This document shows, in pieces, positions 8,545 through 17,078 of a stretch of 55,286 nucleotides of DNA. Position numbers and translations under genes: made by a program. The DNA is taken from contig JADZED010000014.1 in assembly GCA_020850715.1 (NCBI GenBank), positions 1-55,286 on the forward strand. The letters run 5' to 3'. Positions within the stretch are counted from its first letter, which is position 1, and every line of letters starts with the position of its first letter. The stretch comes from Acidobacteriota bacterium (GTDB lineage: Bacteria > Acidobacteriota > Vicinamibacteria > Vicinamibacterales > CAVVIG01). Under the pieces are notes generated by a model. It searched no databases and was not told where the DNA came from. It saw only the letters and a list, made by a program, of their open reading frames with translations.

Positions 8545-9326
8545 CGTTCGACGTCGTCACGATCTTTCCGGCGATGATTGCGCAGGCGCTGGCGGCCGGC
8601 GTGCTCGGACGCGCCATCGAGACCGGGATCCTGGACGTGAAGGTCCACGATCTCCGCGACTTCGCCGGCGATCGGCACCGTATCGTCGACGACGTGCCGT
8701 ATGGCGGAGGCCCGGGGATGGTGCTCAAGGCCGCGCCGGTGTTTCGCGCGCTGGACGCCATCGAGGCGGCGCGCGGCGCCACGCTGCGGGTCGTGCTGAC
8801 CTCGCCGCAGGGCGTGCGCTTCGCGCAGGCGGCGGCGCGACGGCTGGCGGCGTGCAGCGGTCTGGTGTTGCTGTGCGGCCGTTACGAGGGCTTCGACGAT
8901 CGCCTTCGTGCGCGCATCGACGAGGAGCTGTCGATCGGCGATTACGTGCTGACGGGCGGCGAGTTGCCCGCGCTCGTGATCCTGGAGGCGGTCGGGCGGC
9001 TCGTGCCGGGGGTGGTGGGCGACCAGCAGTCGGTGGCCGAGGAGTCCTTCAGCCGGGGCCTGCTCGACTTCCCGCACTACACGCGGCCGGCCGAGGTGGT
9101 CGCCCGGCAGGCGGACGGAGCGGGGGCCGAAGTGCTGCGCGTGCCGGACGTGCTGCTGTCGGGCAACCATGCGGCCATCCGTCGGTGGCGCAAGCGGGAG
9201 GCGCTGGTGCGGACGCTGGCGCGGCGGCCGGATCTGCTGGCGGGCGCAACCCTCGACGTGGAGGAGCGCGAGATTCTGCGCGAGCTGGAAGAAGAAGGAA
9301 CAGGAGCGAGCGATGGGCGCGATTGA
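8541..9326 (+). CDS. trmD: tRNA (guanine-37-N1)-methyltransferase TrmD
   Basis: TrmD methylates G37 next to the anticodon using S-adenosylmethionine, which prevents frameshifting. The 261-residue SPOUT enzyme opens [12 protein letters not shown]. It contains [36 protein letters not shown] and the trefoil-knot loop [14 protein letters not shown]. The start is GTG at 8541 overlapping the rimM stop by 4 nt. The C-terminus overlaps rplS by 14 nt, consistent with tight coupling in this ribosomal and tRNA modification operon. Confidence 0.96.
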   Translation: MTFDVVTIFPAMIAQALAAGVLGRAIETGILDVKVHDLRDFAGDRHRIVDDVPYGGGPGMVLKAAPVFRALDAIEAARGATLRVVLTSPQGVRFAQAAARRLAACSGLVLLCGRYEGFDDRLRARIDEELSIGDYVLTGGELPALVILEAVGRLVPGVVGDQQSVAEESFSRGLLDFPHYTRPAEVVARQADGAGAEVLRVPDVLLSGNHAAIRRWRKREALVRTLARRPDLLAGATLDVEEREILRELEEEGTGASDGRD

Positions 9327-9657
9327 GACAATCGAGAAGAGACAGCTGGCCGAGCGGCCGGCGATGAAGTCGGGCGACACGGTCCGCGTGCACGTCAAGG
9401 TCCGCGAGGGCGACAAGGAGCGCATCCAGATCTTCGAAGGGCTCGTGATCGGTCTGCACCGCGGCGGCACGCGCGCCTCCTTCACCGTGCGCAAGGTGTC
9501 GTTCGGTCAGGGGGTGGAGCGCATCTTCCCGCTGCATTCGCCGACGATCCAGAAGGTCGAGGTCGTCAGGACGGCGAAGGTCCGCCGGGCGAAGCTGTAC
9601 TACCTGAGGGAGCTGAAGGGCAAGGCGGCCCGGATGAAGGACGCGGGCCGGAGCTAG
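9313..9657 (+). CDS. rplS: 50S ribosomal protein L19
   Basis: L19 is a large-subunit protein at the 30S-50S interface. The 114-residue protein has the family signatures [16 protein letters not shown] ([16 protein letters not shown]), [16 protein letters not shown] and [22 protein letters not shown]. The ATG at 9313 lies inside the 3' end of trmD, with GGAG a few bases upstream. Codons upstream in the same frame do not match the family. Confidence 0.96.
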   Translation: MGAIETIEKRQLAERPAMKSGDTVRVHVKVREGDKERIQIFEGLVIGLHRGGTRASFTVRKVSFGQGVERIFPLHSPTIQKVEVVRTAKVRRAKLYYLRELKGKAARMKDAGRS

Positions 9658-9673
9658 GGAGCCAGGGCGGGCC

Positions 9674-10330
9674 ATGGTTCGCGTCCCGGCGATGCGCACG
9701 CTGGAGAACGCGCTGCGGCGCATCGGGTTCGTGAACGTCGGCGGCGTGGACGAGGTCGGTCGGGGGTGTCTGGCCGGCCCGGTCGTGGCGGCCGCGGTCG
9801 TTCTCGACCCTGCGCGTCACATTCCCGGGGTCTGCGACTCCAAGCTGGTGCCCCCGCCAGAGCGCGCGCGCCTCTCCGAGCGTATCAAGCGGCATGCCGT
9901 CGCATGGGCGGTCGCCGAAGCGGACCCGGCCGAGATCGATCGCGTCAACATTCATCAGGCGTCGCTGCGCGCGATGCAGCGCGCCATTCTCGCGCTCGCC
10001 CCGCTTCCCGACATCGTGCTCGTCGACGCGTTTCGCGTGCCGGATCTGCCGATGGCGCAGCGCCCCGTCGTGCACGGCGATCGGCGATGCGCCGCGATTG
10101 CCGCCGCCTCGATTGTCGCCAAGGTCGCGCGCGACCGGCTGATGCACGAGCTGCACGCCCGCGACCCCCGTTACGGCTTCGACCGCCACAAGGGCTACGC
10201 GACCGCCGAACATCTCGACGCGGTCGCGCGCTTCGGCTACTCGGACGCGCACCGGCGGTCGTTCCGGCGGCCGACCCTCTTCGCCGCCGGCGCCGAACCG
10301 CCGGACCACTTTGATACCATGGACCAGTGA
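9674..10330 (+). CDS. rnhB: Ribonuclease HII
   Basis: RNase HII removes ribonucleotides from DNA and RNA from RNA-DNA hybrids. The 218-residue protein shows the acidic active-site signature GGVDEVGRGCLAGPVVAAAVVL near the N-terminus, then VDAFRVPD and the ASIVAKVARDRLM segment, and GFDRHKGYAT. An N-terminal stretch of about 20 residues precedes the catalytic domain. It ends the ffh-rnhB block. Its TGA stop lies inside the left end of a dispersed palindromic repeat. Confidence 0.95.
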   Translation: MVRVPAMRTLENALRRIGFVNVGGVDEVGRGCLAGPVVAAAVVLDPARHIPGVCDSKLVPPPERARLSERIKRHAVAWAVAEADPAEIDRVNIHQASLRAMQRAILALAPLPDIVLVDAFRVPDLPMAQRPVVHGDRRCAAIAAASIVAKVARDRLMHELHARDPRYGFDRHKGYATAEHLDAVARFGYSDAHRRSFRRPTLFAAGAEPPDHFDTMDQ

Positions 10331-10490
10331 CCCGGACGCACGATGGGTGGCATCAGTCGCGGGGCGCCGCGCCCGGAGGGCGGGGCGCGAGGAACGAGGA
10401 ACGTGGGCACCGCTGAGCGGCGCGCCACGCTGTCCTCCGGCATGCGCCGCCCGTTCGGCGTGGCGCGAATGACGGATCCGGGGCGCTAGC
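10327..10490 (+). repeat. Dispersed palindromic repeat, copy A
   Basis: This copy shares with the other copies the block GGCATCAGTCGCGG near the left end, ATGCGCCGCCCG in the right half, and GCGCTAGCC at the right end. The middle is more divergent than in copies at 15156 and 55001. The rnhB stop codon is inside its left edge and the following TPR gene starts 3 nt after its right edge. Confidence 0.7.
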
Positions 10491-10492
10491 CC

Positions 10493-12643
10493 GTGCCTCT
10501 CGACCGCGCCGCCACGCTGAAGAACGCCGAGAAGCTCCTCCGGCAAGGCAAGCTCGCCGATGCGATCGCCGAGTACGTGCGCGTCGTCGAAGAGGATCCG
10601 CGCGACTTCGCGACGGCCAATACGCTGGGCGATCTCTATGCGCGCGCAGGCCAGACCGACAAGGCGGTCGAGCAATTCAGCCAGATCGCCGACAGCTTCA
10701 ACGACGAGGGCGCCGTCGCCAAGGCCGGCGCCGTCTACAAGAAGATCCTCAAGGTCAAGCCCGAGCACGAGCACGCGCTGTGGCAGCTTGCCGAGATCCT
10801 GGGCACGCAGGGGCTGTACGCCGATGCGCGCGGGCATCTGAACACGATCGTGGAGCTGCGGCGGGCCCGCGGTGATACTCGCGGCATGCTGCAGGCGAAG
10901 GTCCGCCTCGGGTCGCTCGACCCGGCCGACTACGAGGGGCGGCTCGCGGCCTCCAGCGCGCGCATCGAGATGGGCGACGTCGCCGGCGCCCTCCGCGACT
11001 TGAAGGGCATCTCCGCCGAGCTGTCCGAGAAGGGGCGCCAGCCCGAAGCGATCGAGGTGCTCCGCGAGGCGGCGAAGCTGAATCCCGACGACGAGGAGAT
11101 TCGTGAACGGCTGCTCGACGTGTACTTCGCCGCCGGCGACTTCGCCCGCGCACGCGCGTGCGCCACGACGGTCGATCAGCTTCGCCTGATCGCGGCGGCG
11201 CTCGAAGGGCAGGGGCGGATCGATGAAGCGCTCGAGACGCTCCGTCAGGCTGCGGCGCTCGATCCGACCGACACGGCGCTCATCTCCGAGCTCGCCCGCG
11301 CGTTCGCCGAGCGCGGCGATCTCGCGACCGCGGCGCAGTATCTGACCGTCGAGACCGCCGGTGGCGATCCTCAGCTCCTGCTCACCGTCGCCGACATCCA
11401 GATGCGCGGCGGACGGTTCGAGGACGGCATCGCGATTCTCCGCCGGCTGCTCGACGACGATGTCTCCCGGCGCGAGCAGATCGCGCAGCTCGGCTGGTCG
11501 ATCGCCGAGAAACACGCGGAATCGGGCTTCCAGGTCAGCGAACTGGCAGCCGACACCGCCGTGGCCCAGGCCGACTGGCCTGGCGCCGCCGCCGTACTGC
11601 AGGAATTCGTCACCCGCGTGCCGAACCACATCCCGGCGCTGATGCGGCTGGTCGAGATCTGCGTCGACGGAGGCCTCGAGGCGACGATGTACAGCGCGCA
11701 GGCCCAGCTGGCGGACGCCTATCTGGCGGCCGGTTCCGCGACCGAGGCGCGATTCATCGCCGAGGATCTCGTGGCGCGCGAGCCCTGGGAGAAGTCGAAC
11801 ATCGAGCGGTTCCGGCGCGCGCTGGAGCTGCTGGGCGAGCCGGATCCGGACGCGCTGATCGCTAGCCGCTTGAGCGGCGACTCGCCCTTCACCAGCACCG
11901 ACCTCGCGCTCGGCGACGCCTTTGGCGGGGAGCCGGAGCCGGCGCCAGAGCCGCGGAACGTCGAGGCCCTGCTCGCCGAGGCGGCCGCCGCCGAGGAGGG
12001 ACCGCCGGCGGCTCAGGCGCGCCGCCCGCCGCGGCGCGCCGAGGAACTGCAGCAGTTCGAACTGAGCGAGAACGCGATCGACCTCGAGAGCATCCTGGGC
12101 GAGCTCGAAGCCGCGCCGCCGGCGCGGACCGAGAGCGTCGAGGTCGACCTGAGCGTGGCGCTCGACGGCATCCGGCCGGCTGCCGCAGCGGCGGCGGCGC
12201 CGCAGGAAGATCTCGACGACGTCTTCGGCACGCTGCGCGAGCAGGCCGCCAGGCGCACGGGGCTCGACGACGCGGAGCGAGAGTACAAGCGCGGTCTGGC
12301 GCTGCGCGCCGCCGGCGACATCGACGGCTGCATCCAGGCGCTCGAGACGGCCTCGCGTGCGCCGAAGCTGCGCTTTGCGACGGCATGGTTGATCGCGCGG
12401 TTGTATCGCGACCGTGGCATGGTCGGCCCTACGCTCGAGTGGCTGGAGCGCGCCGCGCAGACGCCGGCGCCCACCACCGAGGACGGCTATCAGGTGCTGT
12501 ACGAACTGGCCGAGACCCTCGAGTCGATCGGAGAGAATGCGCGGGCCCTGGCCATCTGCCTCGAGCTGCAGGCCGAAGCCGGAGAGTACAGGGACGTTGT
12601 CGAGCGCGTCGAGCGCCTGGCGAGGGTCCAGGCGCGAGGATAA
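10493..12643 (+). CDS. TPR-repeat protein, function unknown
   Basis: This 716-residue soluble protein is built largely of tetratricopeptide-like helical repeats, probably a protein-protein interaction scaffold. Clear repeats occur around residues 10-110 (ADAIAEYVRVVEEDPRD, KAVEQFSQIADSF, KAGAVYKKILKVKPEHEHAL), 185-300 and again near 600-710 (EYKRGLALRAAGDIDGCIQA, GPTLEWLERAAQ). An acidic low-complexity linker (about 480-590) with short EALLAEAAAAEE and DLESILGELE segments joins the two halves. No signal peptide is visible. The GTG start follows repeat copy A directly, without a ribosome binding site. I cannot assign a specific partner or pathway. Confidence 0.85.
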   Translation: MPLDRAATLKNAEKLLRQGKLADAIAEYVRVVEEDPRDFATANTLGDLYARAGQTDKAVEQFSQIADSFNDEGAVAKAGAVYKKILKVKPEHEHALWQLAEILGTQGLYADARGHLNTIVELRRARGDTRGMLQAKVRLGSLDPADYEGRLAASSARIEMGDVAGALRDLKGISAELSEKGRQPEAIEVLREAAKLNPDDEEIRERLLDVYFAAGDFARARACATTVDQLRLIAAALEGQGRIDEALETLRQAAALDPTDTALISELARAFAERGDLATAAQYLTVETAGGDPQLLLTVADIQMRGGRFEDGIAILRRLLDDDVSRREQIAQLGWSIAEKHAESGFQVSELAADTAVAQADWPGAAAVLQEFVTRVPNHIPALMRLVEICVDGGLEATMYSAQAQLADAYLAAGSATEARFIAEDLVAREPWEKSNIERFRRALELLGEPDPDALIASRLSGDSPFTSTDLALGDAFGGEPEPAPEPRNVEALLAEAAAAEEGPPAAQARRPPRRAEELQQFELSENAIDLESILGELEAAPPARTESVEVDLSVALDGIRPAAAAAAAPQEDLDDVFGTLREQAARRTGLDDAEREYKRGLALRAAGDIDGCIQALETASRAPKLRFATAWLIARLYRDRGMVGPTLEWLERAAQTPAPTTEDGYQVLYELAETLESIGENARALAICLELQAEAGEYRDVVERVERLARVQARG

Positions 12644-12647
12644 GACC

Positions 12648-12908
12648 CTGATCAGACGGCTGCTCTACGTCGCGTTCTTCCTCGAGGTCGGGCTGCTGCT
12701 CATCGTGCTGCCGTGGTCGGCGCTCTGGGAGCAGAACTACTTCGTCGGCCAGTGGCCGGCGCTCGGCCGGCTTCTGCGGAGCGACTACGCGCGCGGCGCC
12801 GTCAGCGGCCTCGGGGTCGTCAACGTGGTCGCCGGCGTCGTCGACCTCGTGCCGTTGTTCGCGGCGCGCGGCCGGCGCGACGTCCGCGGCGCGCGCGACC
12901 TGCCGTGA
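12648..12908 (+). CDS. Small membrane protein, apparent CTG start
   Basis: This 86-residue protein has one clear hydrophobic helix near the N-terminus (LLYVAFFLEVGLLLIVLPW) and a second one in the C-terminal half (GAVSGLGVVNVVAGVVDLVPLFA). A conserved-looking loop WEQNYFVGQWP lies between them, and the tail is basic. No ATG, GTG or TTG occurs in frame at a sensible position. The best start is the CTG at 12648, 7 nt after GAGGA and 4 nt after the TPR gene stop. The stop overlaps the GTG of the next gene. Function unknown. Confidence 0.65.
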   Translation: MIRRLLYVAFFLEVGLLLIVLPWSALWEQNYFVGQWPALGRLLRSDYARGAVSGLGVVNVVAGVVDLVPLFAARGRRDVRGARDLP

Positions 12909-13519
12909 TCGTCTGCCTCGTCAGCGACCGCCGGCGGTGGGACCCGGCCGTCCAGGCGCGCGCCGCCGCCGGCGCGGGCATCGACCTGATCCAGATTCGC
13001 GAGCGCGATCTCGACGCCGCGGCGCTTGCGGCGCTCACGGCGCGCGTGCTCGCCTCGGTGGAGGGATCGCGGACGCGCGTGGTGGTGAACGAGCGGCTCG
13101 ACGTGGCGCTCGCGTGCGGCGCCCACGGCGTGCACCTCCGGTCCGATTCGATGCCCGCGCGCGCCGTCCGGGAGGTGACGCCCGCGGGATTCCTCGTCGG
13201 ACGGTCGGTGCACGGGGCGGCTGACGCCCGCGACGCGGCCGGTGGCGTCGACTTCCTGCTGGCCGGCACCGTCTACCCGACCACCTCCAAGCCGGCCGGC
13301 GCACCGCTGCTCGGGGCCGCCGGTCTGCGCGCGATTGCCGGAGCGACCCCGGTTCCGGTGCTCGCTATCGGCGGCGTGACGATCGCAGCGCTCGACGCCA
13401 TTGCACGAACCGGCGCGGCCGGGATTGCCGCCATCGGCCTGTTCTGTTCCCAGGCCGGCATCGCGTCGATAACCCCGGAAGTGCGGTGCCGGTTTGACAG
13501 CCTGAAACCACGTTCCTAA
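12905..13519 (+). CDS. ThiE/TenI-family protein (thiamine phosphate synthase-like)
   Basis: This 204-residue TIM-barrel protein belongs to the ThiE/TenI superfamily. It has IQIRERDLD, VVVNERLDVALACGAHGVHL, GRSVHG, LAGTVYPTTSKP and VLAIGGVT in the expected order. The strand that in true ThiE reads GVHxGQDD reads GVHLRSDSM here. A better ThiE match is encoded at 50755, so this copy may be TenI-like (aminopyrimidine-thiazole tautomerase or related) rather than the synthase. The start is GTG overlapping the previous stop. The promoter for the next gene lies inside its 3' end. Confidence 0.8.
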   Translation: MIVCLVSDRRRWDPAVQARAAAGAGIDLIQIRERDLDAAALAALTARVLASVEGSRTRVVVNERLDVALACGAHGVHLRSDSMPARAVREVTPAGFLVGRSVHGAADARDAAGGVDFLLAGTVYPTTSKPAGAPLLGAAGLRAIAGATPVPVLAIGGVTIAALDAIARTGAAGIAAIGLFCSQAGIASITPEVRCRFDSLKPRS

Positions 13520-13522
13520 CAT
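13494..13522 (+). promoter_or_regulatory. Sigma-70 promoter for the RodZ-like gene
   Basis: TTGACA at 13494-13499 and TAACAT at 13517-13522 are spaced by exactly 17 bp. The -10 ends 5 nt before the GTG (13528) and 8 nt before the ATG (13531), so the transcript would begin at or very near the start codon. No Shine-Dalgarno sequence is present. Confidence 0.6.
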
Positions 13523-13527
13523 TCTGT

Positions 13528-14352
13528 GTGATGGCGGCACCCGACCGGCTCGCGGACGACTTCGGCGGCAGGCTGCGCGACGCGCGGGAGCGCCAGGGCA
13601 TCTCGCTTCGCCAGATCGCCAATGCGACGAAGATCTCGGTCGTGGCGCTCGAGGCGCTCGAGCGCAACGACGTCTCGCGCCTGCCAGGCGGCATCTTCAG
13701 CCGTGCGTTCGTCCGATCCTATGCGCTCGAAGTCGGTCTCGAACCGGAGCAGACGATCCGGGAGTTCCTGGCGCGGTTTCCGCACGAGTCGGTGACGGCG
13801 GGCCATCCGCAGGCCGCGCCGGTCGAGGATCACGAAGCGGTCGAGAGCGAGCGCCGGATGGCGCGCACCTTCCTCCGCCTGACCGTAATCAGCGTGCCGA
13901 TTGCCGCCAGCGTGCTCTACCTGACGATGCAGCCGACGCCGGTTCAGGCGCCGGCCTCTGCGCCGGCGTCGGCCGCATCGTCCGCAGTCGCGCGGCTGCC
14001 GGAGTCGTCGCCGGACCCGCAGGCGGACGTGCCCGGATTGCCCGCAGCCCCGGCGGCCGTGGCGGAGGAACCCGAGACAGCCGACGCCGGCATCCTCCTT
14101 GTCGGCCTGCTCGCGAGTCGCGACTGCTGGCTGTCGATGACCGCGGACGGCGCGGACGCCGTCGAGCGTCTGCTCCAGGCCGGCGAACGCACCTCGATCG
14201 AGGTCCGGCGCGAACTGGTGCTCAAGGCGGGCGACGCCGGCGCCCTCACGCTCACGTTGAATGGCGCCGACGCACGGCCTCTCGGCGGCGCCGGCGAGGT
14301 CGTCACCGTCACGCTGAGCCCCTCGACCTTCACGGACTATCTCGTCCGGTGA
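13528..14352 (+). CDS. RodZ-like helix-turn-helix membrane protein
   Basis: This 274-residue protein has the RodZ architecture. An N-terminal cytoplasmic HTH domain (LRDARERQGISLRQIANATKI, about residues 16-75, continuing through FSRAFVRSYALEVGL) is followed by one transmembrane helix near 118-138 (LTVISVPIAASVLYLTM) and an Ala/Pro-rich linker. The C-terminal periplasmic beta domain (about 190-270) resembles the RodZ C-terminal domain (CWLSMTADGADAVERLL, LVLKAGDAG, VTLSPSTFTDYLV). RodZ links MreB to the cell wall synthesis machinery in rods. The start is GTG 13528 or ATG 13531. Confidence 0.8.
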   Translation: MMAAPDRLADDFGGRLRDARERQGISLRQIANATKISVVALEALERNDVSRLPGGIFSRAFVRSYALEVGLEPEQTIREFLARFPHESVTAGHPQAAPVEDHEAVESERRMARTFLRLTVISVPIAASVLYLTMQPTPVQAPASAPASAASSAVARLPESSPDPQADVPGLPAAPAAVAEEPETADAGILLVGLLASRDCWLSMTADGADAVERLLQAGERTSIEVRRELVLKAGDAGALTLTLNGADARPLGGAGEVVTVTLSPSTFTDYLVR

Positions 14353-15143
14353 TTGAACCCACACCCCTCCTGGACTTCTTCAAGCGCGGCGATGTCGAGC
14401 GTGACGTGCGTCTGCTCGCGGCGCAGGGGGCGCTTGCGCCCCGGGCCCATGAACAGCTGGCGCTCCTCGTGCTGCTGCTGGAGGATCCGGACGGCGAGAT
14501 CCGTCAGGTGGCCGACCAGACGCTGAACCGCATTCCCGTGGAGGCGCTGCAGGCGTTTCTGGGACGCTCGGACGTGCCGATCGGCCTGCGCGAGTTCTTC
14601 GCCGACCGCGGCGTCTTTCCGGGCGAGATCCCGGCGATTCTCGATCTCGAGGCGCCGCTGGTGGACACGGGCGGCGAGCTCGGCCTGTCCGACGAGGACG
14701 CAAGTCTGCTGGCCGAAGGGGCCGATCGCGAATCGGCGATGCAGGTGCTCGGAAAGATGACCTTTCCGCAGCGGCTCAAGGCGGCGCTCAAGGGCACCAA
14801 GGAGATCCGTGCGATTCTCATCCGCGACACCAACCGGATGATCTGCCAGACCGTGCTGAGCAGCCCGAAGCTGACCGACGGGGAGATCGAGGCGTTCGCG
14901 CGCATGGCCAGCGTCTCCGAGGACGTGTTGCGGGCGATCGGCCTGAACCGCAAGTGGATGAAGAACTACAAGGTCGTCGTCGCGCTGGCCAAGAACCCGA
15001 AGACGCCGATCGCGCTGTCGCTCACCCTGCTGGGCCGCCTCAACGACCGCGATCTGCAGTCGGTGTCGATCGATCGCAACGTGCCGGAGCCGCTGCGGAT
15101 CGCCGCGCGCAAGAAGGCCGTGGCCTCGTCGGGCCGGCGCTGA
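14349..15143 (+). CDS. Conserved-looking soluble helical protein, function unknown
   Basis: This 264-residue protein has no signal peptide or membrane segment. It reads as stacked helices resembling HEAT-like repeats (LALLVLLLEDPDGEIRQVADQTLNRI; KNPKTPIALSLTLLGRLNDRDLQSVS). The central part has KMTFPQRLKAALKGTKEIR and ILIRDTNRMICQTVL, and the tail RKKAVASSGRR is basic. I do not recognise a named family. The GTG start overlaps the stop of the RodZ-like gene by 4 nt, so the two are translationally coupled and may share a role in envelope or cell-shape control. That link is inference from position only. Confidence 0.75.
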   Translation: MIEPTPLLDFFKRGDVERDVRLLAAQGALAPRAHEQLALLVLLLEDPDGEIRQVADQTLNRIPVEALQAFLGRSDVPIGLREFFADRGVFPGEIPAILDLEAPLVDTGGELGLSDEDASLLAEGADRESAMQVLGKMTFPQRLKAALKGTKEIRAILIRDTNRMICQTVLSSPKLTDGEIEAFARMASVSEDVLRAIGLNRKWMKNYKVVVALAKNPKTPIALSLTLLGRLNDRDLQSVSIDRNVPEPLRIAARKKAVASSGRR

Positions 15144-15155
15144 ATTCCGATGCCC

Positions 15156-15320
15156 GGTGTCCCGTCCCAGTGGATCGTGGCATCAGTCGCGGAGCGCCGC
15201 GCCCCGACGGCCAGGCGCGAGGAGTGGGGATATTGGGATATCTGAGCGACGAGCAACGCCGCCAGCGGGGATGCGCCGCCCGCGAGTTGTGTCGCGAACC
15301 ACCGGGGCGGAACGCTAGCC
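15156..15320 (+). repeat. Dispersed palindromic repeat, copy B
   Basis: This copy is about 165 bp. Its ends are imperfect inverted repeats: TGTCCCGTCCCAGTGG on the left matches the reverse complement of the right end at about 12 of 16 positions. It contains the family blocks GGCATCAGTCGCGGAGCGCC, a central GATATTGGGATATC mini-hairpin, GAGCGACGAGCAACGCC, ATGCGCCGCCCGCGA and TGTCGCGAACCAC. It fills the gap between two convergent genes, and its right-end ACGCTAGCC provides the stop codon of the minus-strand gene. Confidence 0.8.
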
Positions 15321-15554
15321 TCTGATTCGGCCCTTGGCCGTTCGCTTCTTCTTCCCCCGCGCCCAGCCGCGGCCCATCTCGGCCAGGCCGTCCATGAACA
15401 CGGCGGCGCGCTCGCGCTGATCATCGGTCGACATCGACTTGAGCAGATCGAGCGCCCGGGCCAGATCCTGCTGGATCGTCTCCCGCGAGGTCCGGAAGTA
15501 GAGCCGGCGGATTTCGGCGAGCCGGTCGTCGTCGGAGAGCATGGGGAGCTTCAT
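15315..15554 (-). CDS. Small soluble protein, function unknown
   Basis: This 79-residue protein begins MKLPMLSDDDRLAEIRRLYF, continues with a helical middle (RETIQQDLARALDLLKSMS, ERAAVFMDGLAEMGRGWA) and ends in a strongly basic tail (GKKKRTAKGRIRG). The helical pattern and charged tail look like a genuine small protein. I do not recognise the family. Its TAG stop is the TAG inside the end of repeat copy B, so its last codons abut or enter the repeat. It lies 183 bp downstream of the GHMP kinase on the same strand. Confidence 0.6.
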   Translation of the reverse strand: MKLPMLSDDDRLAEIRRLYFRTSRETIQQDLARALDLLKSMSTDDQRERAAVFMDGLAEMGRGWARGKKKRTAKGRIRG

Positions 15555-15737
15555 GGTCCCGTCCGGCGGTTGCGCCGGAGTCCGGTTCGCAACGCCTCGA
15601 GGGGGCGGGCGTCGGCCGCGTGACGCGGTTCGAGCCGGCGTCGGGGCGCCATCGGGGCGCCACGCTGCGGCCGTCCGGGCGGCCGGCGGGAATAGCCGTC
15701 GATCGAGACGACCGGCAGCCCGCGCGCGATCGCGGGA

Positions 15738-16727
15738 TCAACCAAGGCGCAGCCCTTCCGGCTCGATGCGGAAGTCGAGCAGCCGGGCGCCCGCGCCCGC
15801 AAGCGCGTCCGCGATCCCCTCGCGCGCGCCGGGCGGGCCGTAACAGAACAGACACCCGCCGCCTCCCGCCCCGCAGACCTTGGCCGCGGTCGCACCGGCG
15901 GAGGCAGCGCGCGCGATCAGCGACTCGATTGCCGGCGTCGTCACACCCGGGGCAAGGCGCTTGCGATTCTCCCATTCGTCGGCGATCCGCCGGCCCACCT
16001 CGTCCCATTCGCCCCGATCGAGCGCCCGCCGCATGGCCACCGCCGTGTCGCGAATGCGTTCGAAGCGGTCGAAGACCTCGCGGTCGCCGTCGATGTGCCG
16101 CTTGGTGATCTCCCAGTTGTTGGCGCCGGAGTCGCGAGGGGCGCCCGTGTAGGCGAGAACAATCCGCTCCTCCAGCGCCTGCGGATCGACGCAGAGTTCG
16201 ACGCGACGGATGCCGTCGGCGCGCAGTTCCACCGCCGCGACGCCGCCGTACAGTGCCGGCCGGTAGTCCTGCACGCCGGTCGGCACGCCGATGGCCTGGC
16301 ACTCGACGTTCTTCGCAATCCGCAGGAGATCCTCGGACCCCGTCGAGGCGCCCGTGCGCGCGGCCATGGCGCCGCAGAGGGCGATGGCGAGCGCAGACGA
16401 CCCGGCGATTCCGGCACCGGCGGGGGATTCGCCGCGCGTCGTCACCGTCGCATTCTCCATCTGGTAGTGGCGTGCCGCCAGCGCGACCAGCGGCAGCTCG
16501 CCGCGCCCATCCAAGTCGGTCCAGCGCGCCGCCCGCTGCTGGCGGTTCGTGTCGATCGACCGCAGTTCGAGGCGCCCGTCGGCGCGCGATTCGATTTCCA
16601 CGTGGGCCCGCAGGCTGATGGCGGCGTTCAAGGTCACCGCGCCGTCGTGAAAGAGATAGAGTGGCCAGATGTCGAGGGTGCCGCCGGCCAGGTCGATGCG
16701 GGCCGGCGCTGAGGAAACGGTGCGCAC
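15738..16727 (-). CDS. GHMP-family sugar kinase
   Basis: This 329-residue cytoplasmic kinase has the three GHMP motifs. These are PARIDLAGGTLDIWP at the N-terminus, the ATP-binding GESPAGAGIAGSSALAIAL around residues 100-118, and VCGAGGGGCLFCYGP near 285-300. The overall pattern (VGVPTGVQDY-like IGVPTGVQDYRPALYGG, and LAYTGAPRDSG) is closest to D-glycero-alpha-D-manno-heptose-7-phosphate kinase and related fucose or galactose kinases. No heptose or nucleotide-sugar genes lie nearby, so the substrate is unknown. The start is GTG at 16727, directly after a consensus -10 box. Confidence 0.85.
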   Translation of the reverse strand: MRTVSSAPARIDLAGGTLDIWPLYLFHDGAVTLNAAISLRAHVEIESRADGRLELRSIDTNRQQRAARWTDLDGRGELPLVALAARHYQMENATVTTRGESPAGAGIAGSSALAIALCGAMAARTGASTGSEDLLRIAKNVECQAIGVPTGVQDYRPALYGGVAAVELRADGIRRVELCVDPQALEERIVLAYTGAPRDSGANNWEITKRHIDGDREVFDRFERIRDTAVAMRRALDRGEWDEVGRRIADEWENRKRLAPGVTTPAIESLIARAASAGATAAKVCGAGGGGCLFCYGPPGAREGIADALAGAGARLLDFRIEPEGLRLG

Positions 16728-16734
16728 GGGAGGG

Positions 16735-16740
16735 ATTATA
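16735..16740 (-). promoter_or_regulatory. -10 box for the GHMP kinase (leaderless)
   Basis: A perfect TATAAT on the minus strand ends 7 nt before the GTG start at 16727. The bases just upstream read GGACTGGCGACCGGCGG, related to the GACTGAC tract before nagZ. There is no ribosome binding site in the 7-nt gap. Confidence 0.55.
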
Positions 16741-16773
16741 GCCGCCGGTCGCCAGTCCAGTCGGCAGTCGGTC

Positions 16774-17010
16774 GTGTCTGTCGAGAGGTGGAAGGCCCTT
16801 GGACGCGTCGCGAGACTGGGGGAAGAAGAATGGCGTCATCTCCTGTCGACCGAAACGGATCGCCGTTACCAGCGGCGACGGAGGTACGCCATGGAGGAGG
16901 CGGCCAGCACACGGCTCGCCACGTTTCTGCAATGCCGTCAGGGCATCGAAGAGCAGTTCCGCCGGCACATTCGGGAAGCGTTGGGCGTGGCGCTGATGTC
17001 CGCCACTTGA
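16774..17010 (+). CDS. Possible small protein, function unknown
   Basis: This is a 78-residue open frame starting GTG at 16774. The predicted sequence is charged and helical (RWKALGRVARLGEEEWRHLL, RRYAMEEAASTRLATFL, GIEEQFRRHIREALG), with a composition more like a real protein than a shadow frame. No homologue is recognised and no ribosome binding site is obvious. It lies divergently from the GHMP kinase, and the promoter of the secreted-protein locus overlaps its stop codon. An alternative is non-coding upstream DNA. Confidence 0.4.
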   Translation: MSVERWKALGRVARLGEEEWRHLLSTETDRRYQRRRRYAMEEAASTRLATFLQCRQGIEEQFRRHIREALGVALMSAT

Positions 17011-17035
17011 CAGACCCGACCAACTGAACTACAAG
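17007..17035 (+). promoter_or_regulatory. Sigma-70 promoter of the secreted-protein locus
   Basis: TTGACA at 17007-17012 and TACAAG at 17030-17035 are separated by 17 bp. The -35 is a perfect consensus and the -10 matches 4 of 6. Transcription would give a leader of about 37 nt before the GTG at 17079, which has a good GGAGG site at 17068. Confidence 0.6.
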
Positions 17036-17078
17036 AACCCCACCCTCGAGGAAACGTCGCGGTCATTGGAGGAACGAC

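Noticed and set aside
15551..15746. Open frame between the GHMP kinase and the 79-residue protein, ending in ATGA overlap
   Set aside because: The translation is about 65 residues of Arg/Pro/Ala-rich sequence from a TTG start with no conserved feature. The overlap alone is not enough.
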